A model generated the notes under the pieces. It saw only the letters and a program-made list of their open reading frames with translations. It was not told the origin of the DNA and made no database searches. A stretch of DNA of 64,000 nt from Flavobacteriaceae bacterium PS02293 (lineage in GTDB: Bacteria; Bacteroidota; Bacteroidia; Flavobacteriales; Weeksellaceae): positions 124,001-188,000 of the forward strand of contig JASCOV010000007.1 of assembly GCA_029960045.1 (NCBI GenBank), in the 5' to 3' direction. Below, piece after piece: positions 27,311 through 36,174 of this stretch. The translations under genes were made by a program, and so were the position numbers. Position 1 is the stretch's first letter, and every line of letters starts with the position of its first letter.

Positions 27311-27541
27311 TTAATTGCATCCGCATCCACCACCCACTTTACCGGCGTTAGCTCCTGAAGAGCCTTCACGATAAGACTGGAAACTGAGTTCTGTCTTTTC
27401 AATTGTCCGGTTGCCAAGAACCATCTCAGCATCGTTGAGCTTGCTTTTTTCGTATTCTTTTACTGTTGTGCAGGAATGAACTGATGAAAGGGCAAAGAAT
27501 ATAAAAATGCCCATCATTATTTTTATTACACTATTTTTCAT
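27311..27541 (-). CDS. DUF4266 small lipoprotein with CGC tail
   Basis: 76 aa. Signal peptide with lipobox-like SVHSC (Cys24), then TVKEYEKSKLNDAEM, FQSYREGSSGANAGK and the end VGGGCGCN. The GSSGAN segment resembles the DGxSGAT site on which ApbE attaches FMN, but the final Thr is Asn here. The CGC tail could bind metal or form a disulfide for the neighbouring thioredoxin. Between ApbE and DUF3570 in one unit. Confidence 0.82.
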   Translation of the reverse strand: MKNSVIKIMMGIFIFFALSSVHSCTTVKEYEKSKLNDAEMVLGNRTIEKTELSFQSYREGSSGANAGKVGGGCGCN

Positions 27542-27584
27542 TAGGATTTTTTTACTTGTTTAATGGAAAAGATTCTCAAAGACA

Positions 27585-28511
27585 TTATTTGAAATTGATG
27601 TTTTTTGATGAATGAATGTTGTTATGATCATCGATGATAATACACTCTAAGTGGTTGATCTGATCCACAAGTCCAATTGCAGCCTCTATTCCCATAATCG
27701 TTACTGGCGTTGCCATTGCATCCGCAATCTCGGCGTTAGGACAAATAATCGTAACACTTTTGATTCCCGAAACCGGCATTCCCGTTTTGGGATTGATGGT
27801 ATGAGAATACTTCTTACCGTCTATCATCACGAATTTCTCGTAATTGCCGGAAGTTGCTACGGAAGTATTGGTGATGTTCATATAAGAAAACGGAAGCGCA
27901 GCATTGTCGGGATCTGCAATACCGATCGTCCACGGTTTTCCGTCTGCTTGCGTCCCCCAAGTTGTCAAGTCACCGGACGCATTTACCACACCGGACGCAA
28001 TATTTCTTTGCTGAAGAATTCTTTTTGCCATTTCGGCAGCGTAACCTTTTCCAATACCGCCGAAACCGATCCGCATTCCTTTTTCTTTAAAAAAAACCGT
28101 TTGGCTTTCCGCATCTAAAAGAATATTTTTATAATTGACCAGTTTCAGATGCTCTTTTACCAATTCGGGATCAGGAAGCTGCTTCATTTCACGGTCAAAA
28201 TTCCAGAAGGTTTTATCGATTCCTCCATAAGAAATATCAAAATATCCATTTGTAATATGGCTGATTCTTAAGCTTCTTTCAATCAGCTGAAAAACTTCTG
28301 CATCTACTTTTACAGTTTGGATGCCTGCATTTTTATTGATGAGATTAGTCTGGCTGTCATCGCTGTAAGTGGTGAGCAATTTTTCGATCCGCTGGATTTC
28401 TGAAATTGCAGCTTCGATATGGTCAAAAGCAATTGCTTCACTGTCATCCACAACGGTGATCTCGAAGATATTTCCCATCAGTTTTTGGGATTTCCGAAAC
28501 TCTTTCAACAT
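27585..28511 (-). CDS. apbE: FAD:protein FMN transferase (ApbE family)
   Basis: 308 aa. Core motifs: MGNIFEITV, GFGGIGKGYAAEMA, VNASGDLTTWG, TSVATSGNYEKF, YSHTINPKTGMPVSG and the C-terminal Mg2+-binding AEIADAMATPVTIMG. It moves FMN from FAD onto Thr or Ser of partner proteins. Unlike most ApbE enzymes it shows no signal peptide or lipobox (starts MLKEFRKSQKLM), so either it acts in the cytoplasm or export is unusual. Three nt separate it from the thioredoxin gene. Confidence 0.9.
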   Translation of the reverse strand: MLKEFRKSQKLMGNIFEITVVDDSEAIAFDHIEAAISEIQRIEKLLTTYSDDSQTNLINKNAGIQTVKVDAEVFQLIERSLRISHITNGYFDISYGGIDKTFWNFDREMKQLPDPELVKEHLKLVNYKNILLDAESQTVFFKEKGMRIGFGGIGKGYAAEMAKRILQQRNIASGVVNASGDLTTWGTQADGKPWTIGIADPDNAALPFSYMNITNTSVATSGNYEKFVMIDGKKYSHTINPKTGMPVSGIKSVTIICPNAEIADAMATPVTIMGIEAAIGLVDQINHLECIIIDDHNNIHSSKNINFK

Positions 28512-28514
28512 TAT

Positions 28515-28955
28515 TTATTTTTTCTGATAAAAACTTCGGACTTCATTGCTGAAAGCTGTTGCGTCTTCCACTGGCAGACCTTCCCAGGTTTTTATAACTT
28601 TGCCTTCAGAATTTAATAGAATTGTATAAGGGAAAATACCTTTCGGGTTGTACAGATCTGCCAAAGCCGCATTTTCTTTTTTGATCTCTGCGGAAGGTTG
28701 ATACTTTTTGCTTCTTGGAAAATCTGCGTTGACATATTGTAAAATGTGATCAGCAGACAATTGTTTGAAAGTCTCGGTTTCAATAATATTTTTGTGCAGC
28801 TTGATACACGGAATACACCAGTCTGAGCCGGAAAAGTTAAGAAGAATCAATTCATTTTGTTCAGAAGCTGTTTTCTTTGCTTTTTCAAAACGTGTCTGTG
28901 CATTTGCTAGTACAGAGAATAGCGCCAAAAAGATGGCTGTAAATATTGTTTTCAT
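28515..28955 (-). CDS. Periplasmic thioredoxin-fold protein
   Basis: 146 aa: signal peptide (FLALFSVLANAQ), then SGSDWCIPCIKLHKNIIE with a CIPC active site, PYTILLNSEGKVIKTWEG near the cis-Pro region. First gene of the ApbE unit. Probably keeps thiols of the partner proteins, such as the DUF4266 CGC tail, reduced; inference from neighbourhood. Confidence 0.85.
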   Translation of the reverse strand: MKTIFTAIFLALFSVLANAQTRFEKAKKTASEQNELILLNFSGSDWCIPCIKLHKNIIETETFKQLSADHILQYVNADFPRSKKYQPSAEIKKENAALADLYNPKGIFPYTILLNSEGKVIKTWEGLPVEDATAFSNEVRSFYQKK

Positions 28956-28990
28956 AATGTGTATAAATTAGATTGTAGAACCAATTGTGT

Positions 28991-29014
28991 CTGAATGATG
29001 TTAAATTCATTCAG
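28991..29014. promoter_or_regulatory. Inverted repeat upstream of the thioredoxin-ApbE unit
   Basis: Perfect 8-bp palindromic arms CTGAATGA / TCATTCAG with an 8-nt spacer, 36 nt before the thioredoxin start codon. No T-tract on the minus strand, so an operator is as likely as a terminator for the upstream gene. Confidence 0.4.
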
Positions 29015-29036
29015 ATCCAATATTTTGTAAAGTATT

Positions 29037-29420
29037 TTAAGACAGTCTTGGCGGCTGCCAGATAGAGTGCAAATAACCTTTAAAGAAAAAATCATTATCT
29101 GATGATGCTATTTTTTCACGTGTAATATGTCCAAAAAAAATATTTCTTTCTTCAAGTTTAAAGACCTGATTTATTGTGAAAATAAGATTTAGTGGGGTAG
29201 AATGTATTAAAAAAGGTAGTTTCCTATCTGTTTTGTAATCTGCATCTTTTACCGGATTATCATAGTGGGTTTTAAGAAAAGCTTCAACTGTCATTTCTGA
29301 ATTCAGCTTTTTGTGTTCCATAAAATGCTCGACAAGAATCGGAACTTTCAACAGCTGATAAAGTTCAGTTGTTGAAAATAGAAACAGTGCGAGTAAAACT
29401 ACGGAAACCCATTTTTTCAT
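29037..29420 (-). CDS. Small envelope protein, paralog A (metal-efflux locus)
   Basis: 127 aa: N-terminal hydrophobic segment (MKKWVSVVLLALFLFSTTEL), then LKVPILVEHFMEHKKLN, FLKTHYDNPVKDADYKTDRK and the end SIWQPPRLS. Clear paralog of the 126-aa protein at 35678, with the same order of motifs and the same upstream 40 nt. Conserved His and Glu residues (EHF.EHK, THYD) could bind metal. No known family to me. Last gene of the efflux unit. Confidence 0.72.
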   Translation of the reverse strand: MKKWVSVVLLALFLFSTTELYQLLKVPILVEHFMEHKKLNSEMTVEAFLKTHYDNPVKDADYKTDRKLPFLIHSTPLNLIFTINQVFKLEERNIFFGHITREKIASSDNDFFFKGYLHSIWQPPRLS

Positions 29421-29462
29421 ATATCAAAATTATGTAATGTTTCGTTAAGAATGATTTTAAAT
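29421..29462 (-). promoter_or_regulatory. Upstream block of paralog A, duplicated at 36059
   Basis: 40 of about 42 nt match the block in front of the paralog at 36058, including TTCTTAACGAAACATT and TAATTTTG on the minus strand. The TAnnTTTG-like motif ends only 4 nt before the start codon in both copies, so if it is a -7 element the mRNA would be nearly leaderless. No TTG at -33. Confidence 0.5.
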
Positions 29463-29475
29463 AGTATGTAATCAG

Positions 29476-29943
29476 TTATTTCACTTCCTTTTTTATTTCA
29501 CTGACCCACTTTTCTATTTCAGCCCGACTAGAAGCAGATAGTTTTGCATCCTGATGAATAACTGTATAGGAAGCAAGCGGCATTTCACCTTCTTTGACGG
29601 TTTCTACGATCTCATCGAGTTTCTCAAGCTTTTTTTCGCGGCTGTAAGAATTGAATTCATCAAAGTTCAAATGTCTTTTACCTGAATTCACGTGATCTGC
29701 CAACCACCATTTCACAGGCTGTACTTTACTGTACCATGGGTAAGAGGTATTATTGGAATGGCAGTCATAGCAACTTGTTTTTAAAATTGCCTGAACTTTT
29801 TCAGGTATTTTATAGTGATTTTCGATAGCGTTGGCAGATTGACTCTGACTGATATTTTTCTGGACATCAATAAACTGAATACCGATAAACAGCAACAACA
29901 GTACAGTTAAAATATTTTTTAAATTTAAAATTGACTTATTCAT
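29476..29943 (-). CDS. Heme-binding-domain (CxxCH) protein
   Basis: 155 aa. N-terminal membrane anchor (ILTVLLLLFIGIQFI), then LKTSCYDCHSNNTSYPWYSK with a single CxxCH heme site and VKWWLADHVNSGKRHLNFDE. Matches the haem-binding domain family PF14376. Probably an anchored periplasmic c-type cytochrome-like protein. Its place inside a metal-efflux operon is common in Flavobacteriia, but the role is unknown. Confidence 0.85.
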   Translation of the reverse strand: MNKSILNLKNILTVLLLLFIGIQFIDVQKNISQSQSANAIENHYKIPEKVQAILKTSCYDCHSNNTSYPWYSKVQPVKWWLADHVNSGKRHLNFDEFNSYSREKKLEKLDEIVETVKEGEMPLASYTVIHQDAKLSASSRAEIEKWVSEIKKEVK

Positions 29944-29985
29944 AATTTTTTATTTTTTTTTGGATTAATATTTATTTGAGTGGAA

Positions 29986-31140
29986 TTATTCCTCTTCACT
30001 TGCCGTATTTTTTAACTTCATTAGAAGCGTATAGGCATTTTTGGTAACGATTTTTCTGTTCTTAAAATCTTCAATATTTTTGATTTGAATGAAACCGTTT
30101 TCAGCTTCTCCTAACGTTACCGGAATCATTTTATAAGTTTGTTTTTTCCCCTCAACAAAAACATAATCTTTACCTTCAAAATTGACAATGCTTTCCTCTG
30201 GTAGCGCGTTGGAAAAGGATGTTTCAGTCTCGATCTCAGCGTTCATATACATCCCTGGAGTCAGATTGTGATCGTACTGCTCAAAATGGCAATGCACATC
30301 TGCCGTTCCGTCTGCATTGATATCTTTGCTGATCAGGATAATTTCGCCACCGTATTTTTTATCCGGCTGCGTATTGGTATTGGCGGTAAATCTTTGTCCA
30401 ATTTTCAGCATTTGGAGGTCTTTTTCATACACTTTTAGGTTCAGGTGAATGTCATTGGGATTGATGAGTTCAAACAAAACATCAGAAGGATTCACAAATT
30501 TTCCGATATTCACATTCACTTTGCTCACAAAACCGTTGATCGTGCTGTACACCGGAACACTTTTTCTGATATTTCCCGAAGTGAGACTGCCCGCATTGAT
30601 CTTCACGAGCTGAAGCTGTTCTGCCAAAGTATTCATCATAATTCTCTGGCTGTTCATCTCAGACTGCGCCATCTGCATTACTTTATCACTACTTGCCTGG
30701 CTTTGGTTCAGTTTTTTTTGTCTGTTATAGTCCAGTTCTGCAAAATGAAGCTTTGATTTTGCCATCAGATAATCCTGCTGAAGCTGTATAAACTGAGGAT
30801 TTTCTATCACAGCGATCACCTGTCCTTTATTCACCCGCATTCCCGGAAGGAGATTGGTATTTTTCAGATAGCCGCCTAACGGAACACTTACGGAAACCAA
30901 ATTCTGTGGTGGTACATCTATTTTTCCGTTGATCTTGAGCACCGTAGAAATATTTTTCTCAGACAATGGCATTGTTTCGATAGTCGTATTTTTAAGCTGA
31001 GCATCGGTCAATGTAACCGTAGTTTCATCTTTAGGAGCTGCTGGCTTTGCAATAGTTTCTTCTTTTTGATGGCACTGAACCGAAAAAAAGAGAGCAAGTA
31101 TTAATAAAACCGAATATTTATTTTGAATTGATTTTGACAT
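29986..31140 (-). CDS. RND efflux periplasmic adaptor (CzcB/CusB type)
   Basis: 384 aa lipoprotein (lipobox FSVQC). Membrane-fusion protein layout: beta-barrel, lipoyl half-motifs (NTNLLPGMRVNKGQVIAVIE and VPVYSTINGFVSKVNVNIG), coiled-coil hairpin (LQQDYLMAKSKLHFAELDYN), and C-terminal domain. Stop lies three nt from... the CzcA-fusion gene precedes it by 3 nt, so they form one unit. Bridges the pump and the outer-membrane channel. Confidence 0.88.
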   Translation of the reverse strand: MSKSIQNKYSVLLILALFFSVQCHQKEETIAKPAAPKDETTVTLTDAQLKNTTIETMPLSEKNISTVLKINGKIDVPPQNLVSVSVPLGGYLKNTNLLPGMRVNKGQVIAVIENPQFIQLQQDYLMAKSKLHFAELDYNRQKKLNQSQASSDKVMQMAQSEMNSQRIMMNTLAEQLQLVKINAGSLTSGNIRKSVPVYSTINGFVSKVNVNIGKFVNPSDVLFELINPNDIHLNLKVYEKDLQMLKIGQRFTANTNTQPDKKYGGEIILISKDINADGTADVHCHFEQYDHNLTPGMYMNAEIETETSFSNALPEESIVNFEGKDYVFVEGKKQTYKMIPVTLGEAENGFIQIKNIEDFKNRKIVTKNAYTLLMKLKNTASEEE

Positions 31141-31143
31141 AAT

Positions 31144-34100
31144 TTATTGATTTAAAGTGATATATTCCAACTCAACAATACTTTCATTGAGATTCCAGAC
31201 GGCATCTGTATAATTGTTTTTGATGCTGATCGCCTGATTGGCAAGCATCACGAATTCCAGATAATTAATTTCTCCGTTGATGAACTGTTTTTGAGCGGTT
31301 TCCAGAATCGTATCGGCATTTTTGAGTTCATATTTCTCGTACTGAGAAACAATTTCCAGGTTTTTCTGCTGAATCTCTGCTAGTTTTTTATACTGGTTTT
31401 TTAACATAAACTCAGCATTCTGAAAATCATTTTCACTTACAGATTCTGCAATTTTTGAAGCTTCAATCCTCGCTTTTTGTCCGCCCGAAAATATGGGAAC
31501 CAAAACGCCGACCTGAACCGAATGAAACTGTGGTGATGCATTGTACACTTTGTCATCTGCACCCATTCCACGGAAACTGTTCAGATTATAAGCGAATTGT
31601 AAACCAGGCAATAATTTGGATTTTTCCAAAGCTGTTTGTTGTGCTGCAATGGTTTTTTGCTGTTCCAGTATTTTTAACGAAGGATTATCGGAAACATCAT
31701 TTTGTAGCCGAGAAAGAGAAAAAACACGCTCTCCATCGGGAATTAATTCTGTTTCTGAATTGAGAAGCCATTGCAATTGCAGCTGCAAAGTTCTGAGTTC
31801 CTGTTTCACCTGTTTGATCTGGATTTCAATAGCTGATTTCTGATTGGCAGCAGTCGCTTTTTCCAGAAGATTGCTCTCGCCGCTTTTTAATCTTAAAGTT
31901 GCCTTATCCAGAAATTGAGCATAAAAATCCAAAGATTCACTCAGGATTTTTTCCTTTTCCTGCCAATACAGAATGTTGCAGAAGGTGAGTGTCACGCCTT
32001 TTTTCAGCTGATATTCTTTCAATGAAATAGTAAGCTCGCTTTTTTTCCATTCTTCTGTGTACAGATTTTTCTGTTTTTTGTAAACGGTAGGAAATGCAAT
32101 GCTCTGGGAAACCCCGAATTTCATATCACGATAAGCACTGTTGATTTGCCCGTAATCCGCAGAAATTCCTGTCTGAGGAATGTCTGAAGAAGTTTTGATG
32201 AGAGCTTTTGCATATTCCGATTTCAATTTCTCATTCTTAAGACCTCTGTTGTTTTTCAAAGCGATGGCAACCGCTTCATTTAAAGTAACTTTGGTTTGAG
32301 AATTCATCATATTTCCTGTTAAAACAAAGAAAATAATGAGAACAGGCGTTATTATATTTTTGCGATTATTTTTCATTTTAAAACCTTTTTCAATGGTTAC
32401 ATAAAGCAGCGGAAGCACAAAAAGCGTGAGTAATGTGGCAATCAAAAGTCCGCCGATGACAACGGTTGCCAATGGTCTTTGGACTTCTGCACCAGCACCG
32501 TTGCTGACAGCCATCGGAATAAATCCAAGTGAAGCCACAAAAGCAGTCATCAACACTGGTCTCAACCTGGCTTCTCCGCCGTCTACCACAATTCTGACAA
32601 TATTTTTAATGCCACCTTTATACAGTCTGTTGAATTCTGAAATCAGTACAATTCCATTAAGGACAGCCACACCGAAAAGCGCGATGAATCCAACACCAGC
32701 ACTGATGCTGAAAGGCATTCCTCTTGCAGCCAGTAACAGCACACCGCCTATAATGGAAAGCGGAATCGCCGTATAAATCAAAAGACTTTCTTTCACCGAA
32801 TTAAACGCCAGAAACAACAGTAGAAAAATTAAAACCAAGGCAATAGGAACTGCGATCATCAGTCTGTTTTTAGCATTTTTGAGGTTTTCAAAAGAACCTC
32901 CGTAGGTAACGTAATATCCTGTAGGAAGCTTCAATTGTTTGTCTACCTTAGTCTGAAGTTCTTCTACAATCCCCTGAACATCGCGGTTTTTGATATTAAA
33001 ACCTACCACAATTCTCCGTTGACTATTTTCACGCTGGATTTGGTTTGGACCATCTTTAATATCAACATTAGCAAGCTGAGAAAGCGGAATCTGATTACCT
33101 GATGGCGTAGGAACTAATAAATTCCTGACATCATCCAGATTTTTACGGTCATTGCTGTTTAATCTCACTACCATATCAAAACGTTTTTCGCCTTCGAAAA
33201 CCAGACCTGTACTTTGTCCTGCAAAAGCGGTGTTGATCACTCTGTTGATATCTCCAATCGACAAATGATATTGCGCAATCACCGGTCTGTTGTACTGGAT
33301 GATCACCTGCGGAAGACCAGAAACAGGTTCTATATAAAGATTTTGAGTTCCCTTCACCGTATTGATTATTTTCCCGAGCTGACTGGCATTTTTCGCCAAT
33401 ATTTCCAAATCTTCTCCAAATATTTTCAAAACAACATCCTGTCTTGCGCCGGTCATCAATTCATTAAAACGCATCTGAACGGGATACTGAAAACCAACGG
33501 TAATTCCGGGAACGTCTTCCAACGCTTTGCTCATTTTGTCTGAAAGCTCCGGAAAGGTTTTGGCGGAAGTCCATTCGCTTTTATCTTTCAGGATTACCAT
33601 CATATCAGAAGCGTCCATCGGCATCGGATCTGTGGGAACTTCTCCGCTTCCTATTTTGGTGACTACTTTCTGAACTTCCGGAAAGCGGGTTTTCAGAATA
33701 TGTGCTGCTTTCTGCGTGCTTTCAATTGTGGTTTTGAGGTTGCTTCCGGGCAAAACTCTGGTATCAACAGCAAAATCTCCTTCTTCCAGGGATGGTATAA
33801 ATTCGCCTCCCATTCTGCTTAGAACCACTACTGAAAGGACAAAAAGTACAATCACAATACTGAAAATGGTTTTCGGTATTCTTAAAACTTTTAGTAATGT
33901 TTTTCGGTAAAGATTTTCAGCCTTCGCCATTAACCGGTCTGAAAAGTTCATTTTATGGCTTATTTTTTTGCTTAAAATAATAGAACTCATCATCGGAATA
34001 TACGTGAGTGAAAGCAGAAATGCACCCAACAAAGCGAAAGCAACGGTTTGCGCCATCGGTTTAAACATTTTACCTTCAATTCCTTGTAATGTTAAAATTG

Positions 34101-35493
34101 GCAGATACACAATGAGGATGATGATCTGCCCGAAAACCGCACTGTTCATCATCTTTCCTGCGGAATCGATGACAATGGTATCCATTTCCTGTTTTGAAAC
34201 TGACAGCGCTTTCCTGAATTTTGAATTGTGGGTAAACTGATGCATTACAGATTCTACAATAATCACGGCGCCGTCTATAATCAACCCGAAATCCAGCGCG
34301 CCCAGACTCATCAGATTTCCGCTGACGCCAAAGAGATTCATCATACAAATTGCAAAAAGCATCGCCAACGGAATGACAGATGCGACCAACAAACCCGCAC
34401 GGAAATTCCCTAAAAATAAAACCAGCACAAAAACGACAATCAATGCGCCTTCCATCAGGTTTTTTTCAACAGTACCAATGGCGTTGTTTACCATTTTGGT
34501 TCGGTCTAAAAATGGCTCAATTACGACACCTTCTGGCAATGTTTTTCGGATTTGCTCGATTTTAGCTTTTACATTTTTGATCACCTCACTGCTGTTTTCA
34601 CCTTTCAGCATCATCACGATCGCACCGGAAACTTCGCCGGTGTCATTGTAAGTCATTGCCCCAAATCTTGTCGCATAACCGTAACGCACCTCTGCAATAT
34701 CTCTTATAAACAAAGGAACATCATTGTTCTTGGTGGCGATCGCAATGTTTTTGATGTCATCCAGATTTCCGACCAATCCTTCACTTCTTATGTATAAAAC
34801 GGTAGGCCCTTTTTCGATATAAGAACCGCCTGTATTCTGATTATTGGTTTTCAACGCATCGAAAACATCGGTAATGGTAATTCCGTAAGCATTCAGTTTA
34901 TCCGGATTGACGGAAATTTCATACTGTTTCAGTTTTCCGCCAAAACTGCTGACTTCCGCAACGCCTTTTACACCAAGCAATTGTCTTCTGACAATCCAAT
35001 CCTGAAGTGTTCTGAGTTCTGTAATATCGTATTTGCTTTCGTATCCTTTTTTGGGACGGACAACGTATTGATAGATTTCACCAAGTCCAGTAGAAATAGG
35101 TCCTAAAGCAGGCGTTCCTACATCCTGTGGAATCTGATTCTGAACCTGTTGCAGTCTTTCTGCAACCTGTTGTCTCGCCCAATAGATATCAGTATCGTCA
35201 TCGAAAACGATGGTCACCAGTGAAAGTCCGAATCTGGAAAAACTGCGGATTTCCTTTAAACCCGAAATATTACTGTTCGCCTGTTCTATAGGGAAAGTGA
35301 CTAATCTTTCTATATCTGTCGCACCAAATGATGGCGCCGTTGTGATCACCTGAACCTGATTATTGGTAATATCAGGAACTGCATCTATCGGTAATTGGGT
35401 CACCTGATACGCTCCTACGCCTATCAACCCGAATACCAATAATGCTATAATGAGTTTGTTCTTCACAGAAAACTCAATGATTTTTGTTAGCAT
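31144..35493 (-). CDS. CzcA-type heavy-metal RND pump fused to a TolC-like outer-membrane factor
   Basis: 1449 aa, against about 1040 for a normal CzcA. Residues 1-1038 are an HME-RND pump: DFGLIIDGAVIIVESVMH in TM4 near 405 is the divalent-cation (Co/Zn/Cd/Ni) form rather than the Cu/Ag CusA form, and the GEVPTDPMPMDASD region is periplasmic. From about 1040 the frame continues through an internal Met and signal-like hydrophobic stretch (IITPVLIIFFVLTGN) into a TolC-type domain (VTLNEAVAIALKNNRG and two coiled-coil repeats) to the end. The fusion tethers inner- and outer-membrane parts in one chain. Confidence 0.88.
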   Translation of the reverse strand: MLTKIIEFSVKNKLIIALLVFGLIGVGAYQVTQLPIDAVPDITNNQVQVITTAPSFGATDIERLVTFPIEQANSNISGLKEIRSFSRFGLSLVTIVFDDDTDIYWARQQVAERLQQVQNQIPQDVGTPALGPISTGLGEIYQYVVRPKKGYESKYDITELRTLQDWIVRRQLLGVKGVAEVSSFGGKLKQYEISVNPDKLNAYGITITDVFDALKTNNQNTGGSYIEKGPTVLYIRSEGLVGNLDDIKNIAIATKNNDVPLFIRDIAEVRYGYATRFGAMTYNDTGEVSGAIVMMLKGENSSEVIKNVKAKIEQIRKTLPEGVVIEPFLDRTKMVNNAIGTVEKNLMEGALIVVFVLVLFLGNFRAGLLVASVIPLAMLFAICMMNLFGVSGNLMSLGALDFGLIIDGAVIIVESVMHQFTHNSKFRKALSVSKQEMDTIVIDSAGKMMNSAVFGQIIILIVYLPILTLQGIEGKMFKPMAQTVAFALLGAFLLSLTYIPMMSSIILSKKISHKMNFSDRLMAKAENLYRKTLLKVLRIPKTIFSIVIVLFVLSVVVLSRMGGEFIPSLEEGDFAVDTRVLPGSNLKTTIESTQKAAHILKTRFPEVQKVVTKIGSGEVPTDPMPMDASDMMVILKDKSEWTSAKTFPELSDKMSKALEDVPGITVGFQYPVQMRFNELMTGARQDVVLKIFGEDLEILAKNASQLGKIINTVKGTQNLYIEPVSGLPQVIIQYNRPVIAQYHLSIGDINRVINTAFAGQSTGLVFEGEKRFDMVVRLNSNDRKNLDDVRNLLVPTPSGNQIPLSQLANVDIKDGPNQIQRENSQRRIVVGFNIKNRDVQGIVEELQTKVDKQLKLPTGYYVTYGGSFENLKNAKNRLMIAVPIALVLIFLLLFLAFNSVKESLLIYTAIPLSIIGGVLLLAARGMPFSISAGVGFIALFGVAVLNGIVLISEFNRLYKGGIKNIVRIVVDGGEARLRPVLMTAFVASLGFIPMAVSNGAGAEVQRPLATVVIGGLLIATLLTLFVLPLLYVTIEKGFKMKNNRKNIITPVLIIFFVLTGNMMNSQTKVTLNEAVAIALKNNRGLKNEKLKSEYAKALIKTSSDIPQTGISADYGQINSAYRDMKFGVSQSIAFPTVYKKQKNLYTEEWKKSELTISLKEYQLKKGVTLTFCNILYWQEKEKILSESLDFYAQFLDKATLRLKSGESNLLEKATAANQKSAIEIQIKQVKQELRTLQLQLQWLLNSETELIPDGERVFSLSRLQNDVSDNPSLKILEQQKTIAAQQTALEKSKLLPGLQFAYNLNSFRGMGADDKVYNASPQFHSVQVGVLVPIFSGGQKARIEASKIAESVSENDFQNAEFMLKNQYKKLAEIQQKNLEIVSQYEKYELKNADTILETAQKQFINGEINYLEFVMLANQAISIKNNYTDAVWNLNESIVELEYITLNQ

Positions 35494-35677
35494 AAATAAT
35501 TCTGTTAAATCTTAATTTTAAATAGATAGTTTGCTCCTTATTCCTGTCAATGATGGTCTGCAAAATCGCTGTGCTTACAAGTAAGTACAAACCTGATTTT
35601 TCTTTTATTGATGGACAAATAGAAGCAGGGGAGAGCTCAACACAAGACGTGTTGTAACATAAAAATAAAAAGGCTGA

Positions 35678-36058
35678 TTAACAGTTTTTTGGCGGCTGCC
35701 AGATAGAATTTACCGCGTCTTTATGATAGAAAACCGGGCTGTAAGAAAAAGTTACCTTCGGGTGATCACAGGGTATTTGCTTTTTTATTTCTACACTGAA
35801 ATCAGGATTCACCGTAAAAACGAGAGCGAGTGGAAAAGAGTGAACTGCAAAAGGCAATTTTTGGTCTGTCTTATAATCCGCATCTTTAACAGGATGGTCG
35901 TAATGTATTTTCAGAAATTCAGTAAAGGTCATTTCCGGATTGAGCCCTTTATGCTCAATATAATGCTCTACAAGAATAGGCAGCTTCAATAACTGATTAA
36001 GCTCAGTTGTTGAAACCAGATATAAGGAAAGCAATAATATGGAAACCCACTTTTTCAC
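35678..36058 (-). CDS. Small envelope protein, paralog B (metal-efflux locus)
   Basis: 126 aa paralog of the protein at 29037: MKKWVSILLLSLYLVSTTEL, LKLPILVEHYIEHKGLN, FLKIHYDHPVKDADYKTDQK and NSIWQPPKNC. Start codon is GTG. Lies ahead of the CzcA fusion with 184 nt between, while paralog A ends the same transcription unit, so the two copies flank the pump. Differs in the last third, where paralog A has a longer Glu/Arg stretch. Function unknown. Confidence 0.72.
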   Translation of the reverse strand: MKKWVSILLLSLYLVSTTELNQLLKLPILVEHYIEHKGLNPEMTFTEFLKIHYDHPVKDADYKTDQKLPFAVHSFPLALVFTVNPDFSVEIKKQIPCDHPKVTFSYSPVFYHKDAVNSIWQPPKNC

Positions 36059-36100
36059 AGATCAAAATTATGCAATGTTTCGTTAAGAATGATTTTAAAT
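36059..36100 (-). promoter_or_regulatory. Upstream block of paralog B
   Basis: Near-identical to the block before paralog A (29421), indicating that the duplication included the regulatory region or that it is under the same selection. Same TAATTTTG 4 nt before the start codon. Confidence 0.5.
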
Positions 36101-36174
36101 TAATGATAAGCACTTCATCTTTATAAATAGTAAAATGCTACCACATAGATTAAATTCTAATCAGACTGAATTTT

